Part shown: positions 7,911-16,465 of the stretch, piece after piece
Position numbering within the stretch: the stretch's first letter is position 1
Layout of the letters: each line of letters opens with the position of its first letter
Source of the DNA: Flavobacterium zepuense
GTDB lineage: Bacteria > Bacteroidota > Bacteroidia > Flavobacteriales > Flavobacteriaceae
DNA: 64,000 nucleotides
Direction of reading: 5' to 3'
NCBI RefSeq assembly: GCF_007097145.1
Contig: NZ_VJVZ01000003.1
Span: 124,001-188,000, forward strand
The notes under the pieces: model-generated
Told to the model about the DNA's origin: nothing
Database searches by the model: none
The model's input: the letters and a program-made list of their open reading frames with translations, nothing else
Position numbers and translations under genes: made by a program

Positions 7911-8944
7911 TATAAGTTTACTTCCCATTTTAGATTAGGATTATAGCACAACTCGCCATTTTTAACTTCAAGAGAGCTCTCAAAATTATTGGTATATAAA
8001 GCACCTGTACCCAAACCCTGCGGCATAGGATTATTTTGTAAAAACGTCCATTGAGCAATAGCGTTTAAACCAATATTACTTTCTAATGCCGATGTTACCC
8101 ACCAGCCAATATTGTATTTTTCAGCAAGCGCTATCCATTCGGCGCAACCTCTGAAACCTCCCACCAAACTTGGTTTTAATATGATGTATTGAGGCTGTGT
8201 TTTTTGAAGCAAGGCATCCTTTTCAGAATGATTAAAAACCCCGATAAGCTCTTCATCCAAAGCAATAGGCAAAGGTGTATTTTTACACAAGGCTGCCATG
8301 CTGTCAGTCTGGTTTTTGGCAATAGGCTGCTCGATGCTATGTAACTCAAATTCAGATAACTGCTTTAATTTACTTAAAGCATCGTTTAAATTAAAAGCAC
8401 CATTAGCATCTACACGAATTTCAATTTGTTCGGGACTAAAATTGGCTCGAATAAAGCGCAATAAACTCAATTCTGTATCAAAATCTATTGCCCCTATTTT
8501 AAGTTTTATACATTTAAAACCCATTTGTAATTTGTCTTCGATCTGCTCTTTCATATAGGCTTCATCACCCATCCAAACGAGTCCGTTGATAGGAATATTA
8601 GCCTTCCCTTTTGTAAAATCAGACGGAAATAAATCATAAGGAGTATTCCCTTCTAACGACCTAAAAGCCATTTCAATTCCAAACTGAATTGACGGAAATT
8701 CAATTAGCTCCTCCCATAATTTTTGCTCCCCTAAATGGATATTTTCACATGCCCATTTCAATTTTTCCTCATAGTTCGGGCGGTCATCCACACTAAGCAA
8801 TCGTAAAATACCACACTCGCCTATACCCCGCATACCTTCTTTTTCAAGGATAACAAACCAGGTTTCTTTCTCTGTCATTACGCCACGCGAAGTACCGCTG
8901 GGGCGCTTAAAATCGAGGATGTATTTTTGGTATGAGGCTTTCAT
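7910..8944 (-). CDS. menC: o-succinylbenzoate synthase
   Basis: 344 residues, enolase superfamily. Dehydrates SHCHC to o-succinylbenzoate in menaquinone synthesis. The active-site set is visible: K147-x-K149 (KLKIGA), metal ligands D179 (RVDANGAF), E205 (IEQP) and D230 (LDEEL), and the second lysine K257 (ILKPSLVGG). The N-terminal capping domain spans residues 1-~110. The cluster also contains menA and menB, which supports OSBS over a dipeptide epimerase. The stop overlaps the archaemetzincin start. Confidence 0.92.
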   Translation of the reverse strand: MKASYQKYILDFKRPSGTSRGVMTEKETWFVILEKEGMRGIGECGILRLLSVDDRPNYEEKLKWACENIHLGEQKLWEELIEFPSIQFGIEMAFRSLEGNTPYDLFPSDFTKGKANIPINGLVWMGDEAYMKEQIEDKLQMGFKCIKLKIGAIDFDTELSLLRFIRANFSPEQIEIRVDANGAFNLNDALSKLKQLSEFELHSIEQPIAKNQTDSMAALCKNTPLPIALDEELIGVFNHSEKDALLQKTQPQYIILKPSLVGGFRGCAEWIALAEKYNIGWWVTSALESNIGLNAIAQWTFLQNNPMPQGLGTGALYTNNFESSLEVKNGELCYNPNLKWEVNL

Positions 8945-8962
8945 TATAATTATGAATAATAG

Positions 8963-9018
8963 ACACGAATTTCACAAATTCACACAAATTAATTCTTGCT
9001 AATTTGTGAAATTCGTGT
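8963..9018. repeat. Interspersed repeat, inverted pair (copy 1)
   Basis: Two 18-base arms, acacgaatttcacaaatt (8963-8980) and its exact reverse complement (9001-9018), are separated by 20 bases. The arm sequence recurs at 24449-24466 (identical) and 57903-57920 (one or two changes). It lies between the UPF0173 gene and menC, and has no T run in the direction of transcription, so it is not a standard terminator. Confidence 0.75.
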
Positions 9019-9027
9019 AAAAAAAAT

Positions 9028-9702
9028 CTACAGATTAAGCGAAGAACCAATTTCTAAAAGCGTAAAATTTTTGCCTTTATCAGCAAAAAGTTTTTTAGTA
9101 GCCTCGTGGTCTATTTTGATGTAGCCAAAGGTATCGTAATGATAACCAAGTATATTGTTACATTCCACAAAGTCAGAGGCTATAATAGCATCTTCAGCGT
9201 CCATGGTATAATTGTCGCCAATTGGTAAAATAGCGAGGTCTAATTTGGTGCGAAGCGGTATCAGTTTCATATCATAAGTAAGTGCAGTATCTCCGGCAAT
9301 ATAAATATTTTTGTCCGCCTCAATAACAAAACCACCCTGGTTACCACCATAGCTACCGTCCGGGAACGAGCTTGAGTGGATAGCATTTACATATTTCACT
9401 TTTCCGAAGTCAAATTTCCAGCTGCCACCATGATTCATACCGTGGGCAGTAAAGCCTTTGCTGGCATAATAGCCTGCAATTTCTGCATTAGATACAATAG
9501 TTGCACCGGTGTTTTTGGCAATGGCTTCAACATCTAAAATATGGTCGCCATGCGCATGCGTAACTAAAATATAATCTGCCTTAAGCGTATTGATATCTAT
9601 ATGCTTAGCCAACTCGTTAGCCGTAATGTAAGGGTCTACAATAATGTTTTTGCCGTTAACCTCTATACCAAGGCTTGCATGGCCGTAAAAAGTAATCTTC
9701 AT
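9028..9702 (-). CDS. UPF0173-type metal-dependent hydrolase
   Basis: 224 residues, metallo-beta-lactamase fold. The metal-binding HxHxDH motif is THAHGDH (H49, H51, D53, H54); further ligands are likely H109 and D138 (YIAGDTALT). Length and sequence match the UPF0173 family (YtkL type), whose substrate is not established. It lies between menC and menA on the same strand, a common position in flavobacterial menaquinone clusters, but a role in menaquinone synthesis is not shown. Confidence 0.87.
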   Translation of the reverse strand: MKITFYGHASLGIEVNGKNIIVDPYITANELAKHIDINTLKADYILVTHAHGDHILDVEAIAKNTGATIVSNAEIAGYYASKGFTAHGMNHGGSWKFDFGKVKYVNAIHSSSFPDGSYGGNQGGFVIEADKNIYIAGDTALTYDMKLIPLRTKLDLAILPIGDNYTMDAEDAIIASDFVECNNILGYHYDTFGYIKIDHEATKKLFADKGKNFTLLEIGSSLNL

Positions 9703-9769
9703 ACTATTTAATTTAATGTGTTGTATAGTTATTTGATTGTTGCAAATTGCCTATTGCTTATCCAATTGG

Positions 9770-10669
9770 CTACTGCATTGCAATGCAAAGCATCAGCGAA
9801 AGGAAAAACGTACCCAAAGCCACTTTTTTAAGCTCAGGATCAAGTTCACGGGGTACGGTGTTTTTAGCTACTGCTCTAAGATGCATGATAAACGGCACAT
9901 AAGCCAATAAAAAGATATACTGCCCAGGGCCAAAGCCGCTTAAAACCGCAAACGCAAGTATTAAAGCCAATGCCGAAACAATTACAAAATAGTGGTAAAT
10001 CTTAGCCTTTTCAGCGCCTATTTTAACCACAAGGGTGTTTTTACCGCTCATTGCATCGCTAACCTGGTCGCGCATATTATTAAGGTTAAGTACCGCTACA
10101 CTAAGCAACCCTATAGATATTGCCGGCATAATGATAAGGCTGTCAATATGTTTGGCAAATAAAAAGTAACAGCCAATAACACTAACAAGGCCGAAGAAGA
10201 TGAATACGAACAAGTCGCCCAACCCCCTGTAACCGTAAGCAGAACTGCCCACTGTGTATTTAATGGCTGCGGCAACGGCAGCCAATCCTAAAAAGAAAAA
10301 GAATACCGAGTAACCAAAATTCTCCCTGCCAAAAGACAGGTAAATAAGCACTACGGCAGCTATCATGGTTAAAACCGAAGTCATTATGATGCCTTTTTTC
10401 ATGGCTTGAACTGTTATAGCGCCACTTTGTATGGCCCGTTGCGGACCTATACGATGCTCGTTATCGGTACCTTTTACACCATCGCCATAATCATTGGCAA
10501 AGTTAGAAAGCACCTGCAAACCCAACGTAGTTACGAGTGCAAAGGCTAAAATAGCCCAGTTAGAAAATCCTTGAGAAAACGCATAAAAACTACCCACCAA
10601 TATTCCGGATACCGATAATGGCAGTGTGCGTAAACGTGCGGCCTCAAGCCACGCTTTTGTATTTGACAT
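9770..10669 (-). CDS. menA: 1,4-dihydroxy-2-naphthoate polyprenyltransferase
   Basis: 299 residues, UbiA superfamily, about eight or nine transmembrane helices. The first aspartate-rich prenyl-diphosphate motif is NDYGDGVKGTD (residues 59-69), the form typical of MenA; the second lies in NNMRDQVSDAMSGK (~197-210). It attaches the isoprenoid tail to DHNA, giving demethylmenaquinone. menB and menC in the same run support the assignment. Confidence 0.92.
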   Translation of the reverse strand: MSNTKAWLEAARLRTLPLSVSGILVGSFYAFSQGFSNWAILAFALVTTLGLQVLSNFANDYGDGVKGTDNEHRIGPQRAIQSGAITVQAMKKGIIMTSVLTMIAAVVLIYLSFGRENFGYSVFFFFLGLAAVAAAIKYTVGSSAYGYRGLGDLFVFIFFGLVSVIGCYFLFAKHIDSLIIMPAISIGLLSVAVLNLNNMRDQVSDAMSGKNTLVVKIGAEKAKIYHYFVIVSALALILAFAVLSGFGPGQYIFLLAYVPFIMHLRAVAKNTVPRELDPELKKVALGTFFLSLMLCIAMQ

Positions 10670-10719
10670 TTGTATATATTCTAAATCTTAAATCTTAAAT
10701 TTTTAAATCTTAAATGGAT
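10670..10719. repeat. A/T-rich short tandem repeat upstream of menA
   Basis: The 50-base gap holds about three copies of a unit close to aaatcttaaat. Related sequence (taagattttagattt) recurs after rsmB-flanking and aguA regions, around 25361-25396 and 50383-50474. No coding potential. Confidence 0.5.
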
Positions 10720-12237
10720 TTACATCCAATGCTTATCTGTAGTTTCTACCTGCCACAGCCAGTAATTAACCAATTCGTTAAGTTTTGTAAAATTAGCCAA
10801 TCCGAACGATATTGTGCCCCCTGCCGTATGCAAAGTAACAACACCTACATCAGATCCTTTTTGCCAAAAAAACTGCTTTAACGATACGGATTGTATTTTA
10901 TGAGGCGCTATATAATCGTTATCAATATCCCAGGCGCCGCTTTGTTTTATAATAAAATCATCGCTCACAAACAGCCTGCTGTTCCTAAAAGCAAAATATA
11001 TCAATATGGCCGCAAATACCCCGTAAATAGGAACGAAGATGATGTAATCCTTTACGGATGGCTCAATTTTAAAAGCAAATAAAAAATAGATGCCAATAGG
11101 TATAACCAAAAGCTTAAACGATTCAAATATTATTTTCCTCAAATTAGGCTTAACTACTACGCCCTTTTCAGGGATTTTTTCAAGTAAAAATTGTAACAGC
11201 ATATTTTTCTCATTTTCACTACAACCGGGAATCTCTATCGCTGTCTTTTTCTGGTCTTTATCATTTGCTTCCGTACCCGATGCCTGGCGTATCTTAAGGT
11301 CGTTAAGGTTAAATTTCTTTTGAAAGTAATTACGCCCTACCGTTACTACCTGAACCTTTTCCGGCCTTATGATGGTGTTTTTGGTATTCAGTAAACCATA
11401 ACTCAATAACAAACCATTTTGCTGTTTGGTTATCCTGAAATTATAATACCGCACAATGGTTCGTACCAGGTTAACAATCAGCGTTAAAAATATAATTGCC
11501 CCTATTATAAAGGTTATAAACTTAAGCAGCACCTCGGCATTTATATAATCATCTAATGGACTATCGTCATACCCTGTAACATTTATAAACTCTTCCAGAT
11601 TCTGAAAAATAGTTATCATAAAAGCCAGTAATACCGCGAAACTCCTTATATAATTAGAAGTTATCCCGGTTTTAACAAGGCTCAAAAAACTGATCTGGAT
11701 AAATGGTTTGTTTATAGTTTGCCGGGAATAAGAGGTTTTACTGTTAAACTCATCATCATCAATTACAGCATCCCGTACCCCTTCCAGCAATCGCTCCTTT
11801 AAAGATACTGCAAGGCTCTCTTTTATGGCACGTATAGATACTTCTTTGCCGTTACTCCCTGCTGTGTCAACCTCCAGTGCATGCACGCCAATTAATCGCT
11901 GTATAAATGACTGGTTGATGTTTACCTGCTGAATTTTATCAAGCGGAATTGCAATGCGACTCTTGTTTAGTATGCCTTTACGCACCACAAACTCTTCATT
12001 CTGTTCATCTAAAAAAAAGGTGAAGTTCAGATATTTAAGATAGGCAATTATAGCAACCAACAGCATAACGCCACCTACAGCAAGGCCAATATATAGTTTA
12101 TTGTACTGGTTTATTTTCCATACCCATACAATTAAAAATGGCCACAAAGCACGCGCCGTACCCTGAAAGGTATCGGCAAACATAACCACTACCCCAATAA
12201 GCGACTGGCGTTGGGGCTGGCTAAAGTTGCTGTTCAT
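10720..12237 (-). CDS. PH domain-containing membrane protein (YdbT-like)
   Basis: 505 residues from the ATG at 12235-12237 (MNSNFSQPQRQS); longer frames upstream lie inside the preceding gene. It contains paired hydrophobic segments and three bacterial PH (bPH2/DUF304) modules, near residues 75-150, 270-345 and 415-490, each with a basic/aromatic strand followed by IPLDKIQQVNI-, IRPEKVQVVTV- or APHKIQSVSL-like motifs. It overlaps the preceding gene by 17 bases, as ydbS/ydbT pairs do. YdbS/YdbT proteins of Bacillus affect resistance to some exported peptides; function here unknown. Confidence 0.85.
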   Translation of the reverse strand: MNSNFSQPQRQSLIGVVVMFADTFQGTARALWPFLIVWVWKINQYNKLYIGLAVGGVMLLVAIIAYLKYLNFTFFLDEQNEEFVVRKGILNKSRIAIPLDKIQQVNINQSFIQRLIGVHALEVDTAGSNGKEVSIRAIKESLAVSLKERLLEGVRDAVIDDDEFNSKTSYSRQTINKPFIQISFLSLVKTGITSNYIRSFAVLLAFMITIFQNLEEFINVTGYDDSPLDDYINAEVLLKFITFIIGAIIFLTLIVNLVRTIVRYYNFRITKQQNGLLLSYGLLNTKNTIIRPEKVQVVTVGRNYFQKKFNLNDLKIRQASGTEANDKDQKKTAIEIPGCSENEKNMLLQFLLEKIPEKGVVVKPNLRKIIFESFKLLVIPIGIYFLFAFKIEPSVKDYIIFVPIYGVFAAILIYFAFRNSRLFVSDDFIIKQSGAWDIDNDYIAPHKIQSVSLKQFFWQKGSDVGVVTLHTAGGTISFGLANFTKLNELVNYWLWQVETTDKHWM

Positions 12238-12754
12238 CCTGCTGCGGATTAATTTTGCCCATAAGCAAATACTTAATTTTCTCTGCCTGGTCTTTATCAA
12301 TGCCCGGCACCTGTATGTCGCTGCTATTGCCTCCTGCTGTAAATACCTCTACAGCAGCCAGTCCCAGCTTTCGCGAAAGCAATCCTTCATGAACCGCCAC
12401 GTGCTGCACCCTGTTGTACGGAATTATAGTAGTAGTGGTTGCAATGGCACCGCTGCGGTAAATAACATCGTGCGCCCTAAAGGCAAAACCCCTGTTTTTA
12501 AAGCTTATAACATTTATTAATATTGTAAACAATAAGATTACAATATAAACTATGGTTATGGTAAGCCGATACGGATTTAGTTCTTCTAAGTAGTAAAAAC
12601 CCAAACCCGCGCCGATTGCCAGCAAGCCAAACACCAATCCTATATTAAAGATGATGATCTTAAAATACGATGGATGCAGTGGTGTTAGCACCACACCTTC
12701 ATACTTAGGCAGCTGCAATGTATCTATAGTTTCGTTTAAAAAAGGCTCTTGCAT
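12221..12754 (-). CDS. PH domain-containing membrane protein (YdbS-like)
   Basis: 177 residues with two N-terminal transmembrane helices (~27-75) and one bacterial PH domain (residues ~85-165; IPYNRVQHVAVHEGLLSRKLG, EVFTAGGNSSDIQVPGI). Partner of the following three-module protein, with which it overlaps by 17 bases; the two probably form a membrane complex. It sits inside the menaquinone cluster between menB and menA without an evident biochemical link. Confidence 0.85.
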   Translation of the reverse strand: MQEPFLNETIDTLQLPKYEGVVLTPLHPSYFKIIIFNIGLVFGLLAIGAGLGFYYLEELNPYRLTITIVYIVILLFTILINVISFKNRGFAFRAHDVIYRSGAIATTTTIIPYNRVQHVAVHEGLLSRKLGLAAVEVFTAGGNSSDIQVPGIDKDQAEKIKYLLMGKINPQQDEQQL

Positions 12755-12758
12755 TAGA

Positions 12759-12845
12759 GGTTGGCAGTTGTTAGTTAATGGTTGTCAAATATAATAACAG
12801 TAAAGATGGAAGCCGACAACTGTCAACTAACAACTGTTAACTATG
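12759..12845. repeat. Inverted caactg/cagttg repeat between menB and ydbS-like gene
   Basis: cagttgttagtt near 12766 pairs with aactaacaactg near 12823, and both arms are extended by further caactgt-type units. The same hexamers recur in tandem at 17935-17992. Two copies of one short-repeat family in intergenic DNA; no coding potential. Confidence 0.55.
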
Positions 12846-13688
12846 TTATGGAATCCATTTAATCTCCCTAAAATTAGGCTTTCTCTTTTCAAGGAAAGCA
12901 TCACGGCCCTCTTTAGCCTCTTCGGTCATGTACGTAAGGCGTGTAGCTTCACCGGCAAATATCTGCTGGCCCACCATACCGTCATCGGTAGCGTTAAAGG
13001 CAAATTTAAGCATCCTGATAGATGTTGGCGATTTGCCCAGTATTTCCTGTGCCCACTCATAGGCAGTATCTTCTAATTCACTATGAGGGATAACGGCATT
13101 TACCATCCCCATTTCGTAAGCATCCTGAGCCGAATAGTTCCTTCCTAAAAAGAATATCTCACGGGCACGTTTCTGGCCCACCATTTTAGCAAGGTAAGCC
13201 GACCCATATCCACCATCAAAACTGGTAACATCGGCATCGGTTTGTTTAAAAATAGCGTGTTCTTTACTGGCAAGGGTAAGGTCGCATACTACATGCAGGC
13301 TGTGCCCGCCGCCCACGGCCCAACCCGGTACAACAGCAATAACCACCTTAGGCATAAAGCGGATAAGGCGCTGAACTTCTAATATATTCAATCTATGCAT
13401 ACCGTCATCTCCTACATAACCCTGATGGCCACGCGCTTTTTGGTCGCCACCGCTGCAAAAAGAATACACGCCATCTTTAGATGACGGCCCTTCCGCCGAA
13501 AGCAGCACCACGCCAATAGAAGTATCTTCACGGGCATCTAAAAATGCCTCAAAAAGTTCGGATGTGGTTTTAGGCCTGAAAGCGTTTCTTACATCGGGCC
13601 TGTTAAAGGCTATACGTGCTACGCCATTGCATTTTTTATAGGTTATATCTGTAAATTCTTTTACGGTCTGCCATTGTATTTTGTCCAT
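12846..13688 (-). CDS. menB: 1,4-dihydroxy-2-naphthoyl-CoA synthase
   Basis: 280 residues from the ATG at 13686-13688 (MDKIQWQTVKEF); the extension to 13721 lies in the divergent promoter region. Crotonase fold with the MenB hallmarks FCSGGDQKARG (oxyanion-hole/bicarbonate loop), VPGWAVGGGHSLHVVCDLTLA and SFDGGYGSAYLAKMVG. It closes the second naphthoate ring from OSB-CoA. First gene of the minus-strand menaquinone run. Confidence 0.93.
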   Translation of the reverse strand: MDKIQWQTVKEFTDITYKKCNGVARIAFNRPDVRNAFRPKTTSELFEAFLDAREDTSIGVVLLSAEGPSSKDGVYSFCSGGDQKARGHQGYVGDDGMHRLNILEVQRLIRFMPKVVIAVVPGWAVGGGHSLHVVCDLTLASKEHAIFKQTDADVTSFDGGYGSAYLAKMVGQKRAREIFFLGRNYSAQDAYEMGMVNAVIPHSELEDTAYEWAQEILGKSPTSIRMLKFAFNATDDGMVGQQIFAGEATRLTYMTEEAKEGRDAFLEKRKPNFREIKWIP

Positions 13689-13863
13689 ATCGCTATAATA
13701 ATTTACCGTAAAAATAGGCAATTTTGCTCAAGGCATAAAATAAAAAACGGGCATAAGATACAAACCCGCTGCATTTCAAAATATTAAGTTTTACGATGTA
13801 AAAAAATCTAAATTTTAACTGTTAACCTTACTAAAAAAACCTTTCTGAAAAGTTTGGTTTAGT

Positions 13864-13871
13864 TATATTTG
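13864..13871 (+). promoter_or_regulatory. Putative -7 promoter element for the serine hydrolase
   Basis: TATATTTG matches the Bacteroidota TAnnTTTG box and lies 21 bases before the ATG at 13893. A clear -33 TTG at normal spacing is not seen. Confidence 0.55.
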
Positions 13872-13892
13872 CGGTTTTACGTATTTCCAAAA

Positions 13893-15089
13893 ATGAAATT
13901 TCTACAATTTACCTCCTATATATTTATATTGCTTTTAGCTTCGTGCCAAAAAGATAAAAATACTGTTGCAAGTGCTGATACCGAACAAAATGTAAAGGAT
14001 ACCGTGCTGCATATCACCCCGCTTGATGTAAAGCTTAACAAGCTGACTTCGGGCTGGAAAACGAGTAAAACTAATAGTGTTAAGCAATTTTACAACAAGA
14101 CATGGCCTAAAGACGATTTAAGCGGAGGTTTTCTTGTAGCAAAAAACGGACAGATATTGTTTGAAACCTACGGTGGCTATGCCAACAGAAAAAACAAGAC
14201 CGAAATTGATGCTAATACTCCTATTCACTTAGCGTCTGTTAGTAAGGTGCTTACCGCTGCCGTTATCTTAAAGTTTATCGATTTGGAAAAGCTGGATATT
14301 GATGCCAAAGTTAATAGCATACTCCCTGAATTTCCGTACGAGGATATTACCATCAAAATGTTGCTTAACCACCGTAGTGGACTGCCTAACTATGCTTATT
14401 TTGGCGATGACCGAACAATTTGGGACCGTAGTATGATGAAAAACCAGGATATACTGGATTTGCTTGCATTGCATAAATTCGATCTGTATTTTAAACCCGA
14501 TAAGAAGTTTGGCTACTGCAACACCAACTACGCTATGCTTGCCCTTGTAATTGAGAAAGTTACAAAGATGAATTATCGCGATGCCATGAAAAAGATAATC
14601 TTTGATCCGCTGGGTATGAAGAACACCTATGTATTTGATTATTATAAGGATAAGGAAACAGCATCGCAATCCTACAAAGGCAATAATGTTTTGTATGACT
14701 ATGATTTTCTGGATAATATCTATGGTGATAAGAACATCTACTCTACTCCTCGCGATATGCTTAAGTTCGATTTGGCTACTTATTCTAAGAAATTCCTTAA
14801 TCCTAAGCTGGTTAAGCAGGTTTTTCAGGGGTATAGTTACGAGCATAAAGGCGAACGCAATTACGGCCTTGGCATACGCATGCACGAGTGGAAAACCGGC
14901 GAAAAGCTGTTTTACCATAACGGTTGGTGGCATGGCAATACATCGTCTTACGTTACCTTAAAGGGCGATACCGTTGCCATGATAGCATTGTCTAACAAAT
15001 TTTCATACAAACCGTACAAAATTTGGAAGCTTTCTACCCTTTTTGGCAAATATCCTATTAAACCGGATAAAGAAGACGGTGCCGAATAA
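13893..15089 (+). CDS. Beta-lactamase-fold serine hydrolase, lipoprotein
   Basis: 398 residues from the ATG at 13893. A lipobox LLLASC places the lipidated cysteine at 18, so the enzyme is envelope-anchored. Class C beta-lactamase/DD-peptidase fold: the nucleophile motif S115-V-S-K118 (LASVSKVLT), the second motif Y208-C-N, and a late HNGWWHG motif in place of KTG. Typical of the large 'serine hydrolase' family (esterases, D-aminopeptidases, EstB-like). Substrate unknown; an antibiotic-resistance role should not be assumed. It is followed by an intrinsic terminator. Confidence 0.88.
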   Translation: MKFLQFTSYIFILLLASCQKDKNTVASADTEQNVKDTVLHITPLDVKLNKLTSGWKTSKTNSVKQFYNKTWPKDDLSGGFLVAKNGQILFETYGGYANRKNKTEIDANTPIHLASVSKVLTAAVILKFIDLEKLDIDAKVNSILPEFPYEDITIKMLLNHRSGLPNYAYFGDDRTIWDRSMMKNQDILDLLALHKFDLYFKPDKKFGYCNTNYAMLALVIEKVTKMNYRDAMKKIIFDPLGMKNTYVFDYYKDKETASQSYKGNNVLYDYDFLDNIYGDKNIYSTPRDMLKFDLATYSKKFLNPKLVKQVFQGYSYEHKGERNYGLGIRMHEWKTGEKLFYHNGWWHGNTSSYVTLKGDTVAMIALSNKFSYKPYKIWKLSTLFGKYPIKPDKEDGAE

Positions 15090-15132
15090 CTCTTGAAACC
15101 CTTTATTTACAACGTTTTAGACCCAATAATGT

Positions 15133-15160
15133 TTATTAACCAGGGTTGGTTAATAATTTT
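15133..15160 (+). terminator. Terminator after the serine hydrolase gene
   Basis: Perfect 10-base stem ttattaacca/tggttaataa with loop gggt and a tttt tail. The stem is A/T-rich, so efficiency may be modest. Confidence 0.6.
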
Positions 15161-15172
15161 ATGACTTTTTAG

Positions 15173-15189
15173 TCTACTAATTTAGTAGA
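15173..15189. promoter_or_regulatory. 17-base palindrome upstream of the sterol desaturase promoter
   Basis: tctactaatttagtaga is a perfect palindrome about a central T. It ends 7 bases before the putative -7 box at 15197, overlapping where RNA polymerase contacts the -33 region. An operator for an unknown dimeric regulator is an inference. Confidence 0.45.
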
Positions 15190-15196
15190 GTATTGT

Positions 15197-15204
15197 TATT
15201 TTTG
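15197..15204 (+). promoter_or_regulatory. Putative -7 promoter element for the sterol desaturase gene
   Basis: TATTTTTG fits TAnnTTTG and lies 22 bases upstream of the ATG at 15227. Confidence 0.55.
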
Positions 15205-15226
15205 TTGCGGATATAAAATTACCGTA

Positions 15227-16441
15227 ATGGAAAAACACAACTATCTGGCATTTGCCATGCCTGCTTTTTTTCTTTTTGTTTTCCTGGAATATAAAGCAGC
15301 GCAGCGCAAAAAGAAACCCGAATTATTTAAATACGAGAGCTCAATATCTAACGTAAGTATCGGTATTGCAGAGCGTTTGCTTAACCTTTTCGTGGCGGCC
15401 AGCTTTTACCAATTATACTATTTTGTTTATGATAACTACAAAATATTCGATATCCCGGCTAACTGGCTCATTTGGATTGCATTAATATTAGCAACCGACT
15501 TTGTTTGGTACTGGTATCACAGGTTAGGGCACGAAGTCAATATTTTTTGGGCGGCACACATAGTACATCATCATAGCGAGGAGTTTAACTTCACCGCTGC
15601 CGCCAGAATAACTACTATTCAGGCAGTTATACGTACTGCATTTTGGTGCCTGCTGCCGTTATTTGGCTTCCATCCTACTATGGTAATAACCATGCTATTG
15701 GTTCATGGAGCCTATTCCTTTTTTACGCATACGCAGATAGTAGGGCGCATAAAATGGCTGGAATATGTATTCATAACTCCCTCATTACATGGTATTCATC
15801 ATGCTTCCGATGAAAAATACCTCGACAAGAATTACGGCGATATGTTCGTGTTTTGGGACAAGATGTTTGGTACCTTCCAGATTGAGGAAGAAAAACCTAA
15901 GTACGGCCTTACCCACCCTTTAAAAAGCTATAGCTTTTTGTGGCAGCATTTTCATTACTATTTTGAGATTTACGAAAGCTATAAACGTGCTAATGGCTTC
16001 ACAGCCAAATGGAAAGCAGTTTTTGGCAGCCCCGCTGATATGGATCAGGATATCCGTCCGGAACTTGAAAAGAAGTTCTTACAGGACCGTAGTCTTAAGC
16101 TTAACGCACTGAGGTTCAAAGGTTATCTTGCTTTCCAGGTGGCACTGTCTACCGGTATGCTTATGTGGTTTACCTATTTTATTGCCTATCAACACGCTGA
16201 AGACAAGCTGTTTACAGCATTATTTATACTTATAACCTTAATCAATTGCGGCGCCCTGTTAGAGCAACGCAAATGGATATATTACCTGGAGTATGGCAGA
16301 TTGCTGCTACTTACTGCATACTTACTTTACAATCAGGGATATATAGAATATTTATTTATACCGGTCGCGGTAATGATCTTTGCTGAAAAAGTATTCGCCA
16401 TAGGCAAATGGTACCGTGACTATATATTACAAACTAAATAA
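15227..16441 (+). CDS. Sterol desaturase / fatty acid hydroxylase family protein
   Basis: 404 residues. A membrane-bound di-iron oxygenase with the histidine-box set WYWYHRLGHEVN (~101-112), AHIVHHHSEEFN (~115-126) and HGIHHASDE (~188-196). About seven to eight hydrophobic helices, including a C-terminal bundle (~295-395) beyond the usual catalytic core. Size and the extra C-terminal helices resemble alkylglycerol monooxygenase-type members. The oxidised lipid cannot be named. The small gene that follows begins 24 bases after the stop. Confidence 0.88.
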   Translation: MEKHNYLAFAMPAFFLFVFLEYKAAQRKKKPELFKYESSISNVSIGIAERLLNLFVAASFYQLYYFVYDNYKIFDIPANWLIWIALILATDFVWYWYHRLGHEVNIFWAAHIVHHHSEEFNFTAAARITTIQAVIRTAFWCLLPLFGFHPTMVITMLLVHGAYSFFTHTQIVGRIKWLEYVFITPSLHGIHHASDEKYLDKNYGDMFVFWDKMFGTFQIEEEKPKYGLTHPLKSYSFLWQHFHYYFEIYESYKRANGFTAKWKAVFGSPADMDQDIRPELEKKFLQDRSLKLNALRFKGYLAFQVALSTGMLMWFTYFIAYQHAEDKLFTALFILITLINCGALLEQRKWIYYLEYGRLLLLTAYLLYNQGYIEYLFIPVAVMIFAEKVFAIGKWYRDYILQTK

Positions 16442-16465
16442 TACCCACCTCTAAATGAATGCATT

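Noticed and set aside
9773..9786. Palindrome tgcattgcaatgca at the end of menA
   Set aside because: It lies within coding sequence (the last codons), has no T run and no second copy; probably chance.
14268..14933. 221-codon minus-strand frame inside the serine hydrolase gene
   Set aside because: Antisense shadow of a gene with clear catalytic motifs; composition is that of a reverse-frame translation.
13893..15089. Beta-lactamase resistance gene
   Set aside because: Only the general class C fold motifs are present, with HNG-type third motif and a lipoprotein signal; typical of housekeeping serine hydrolases.
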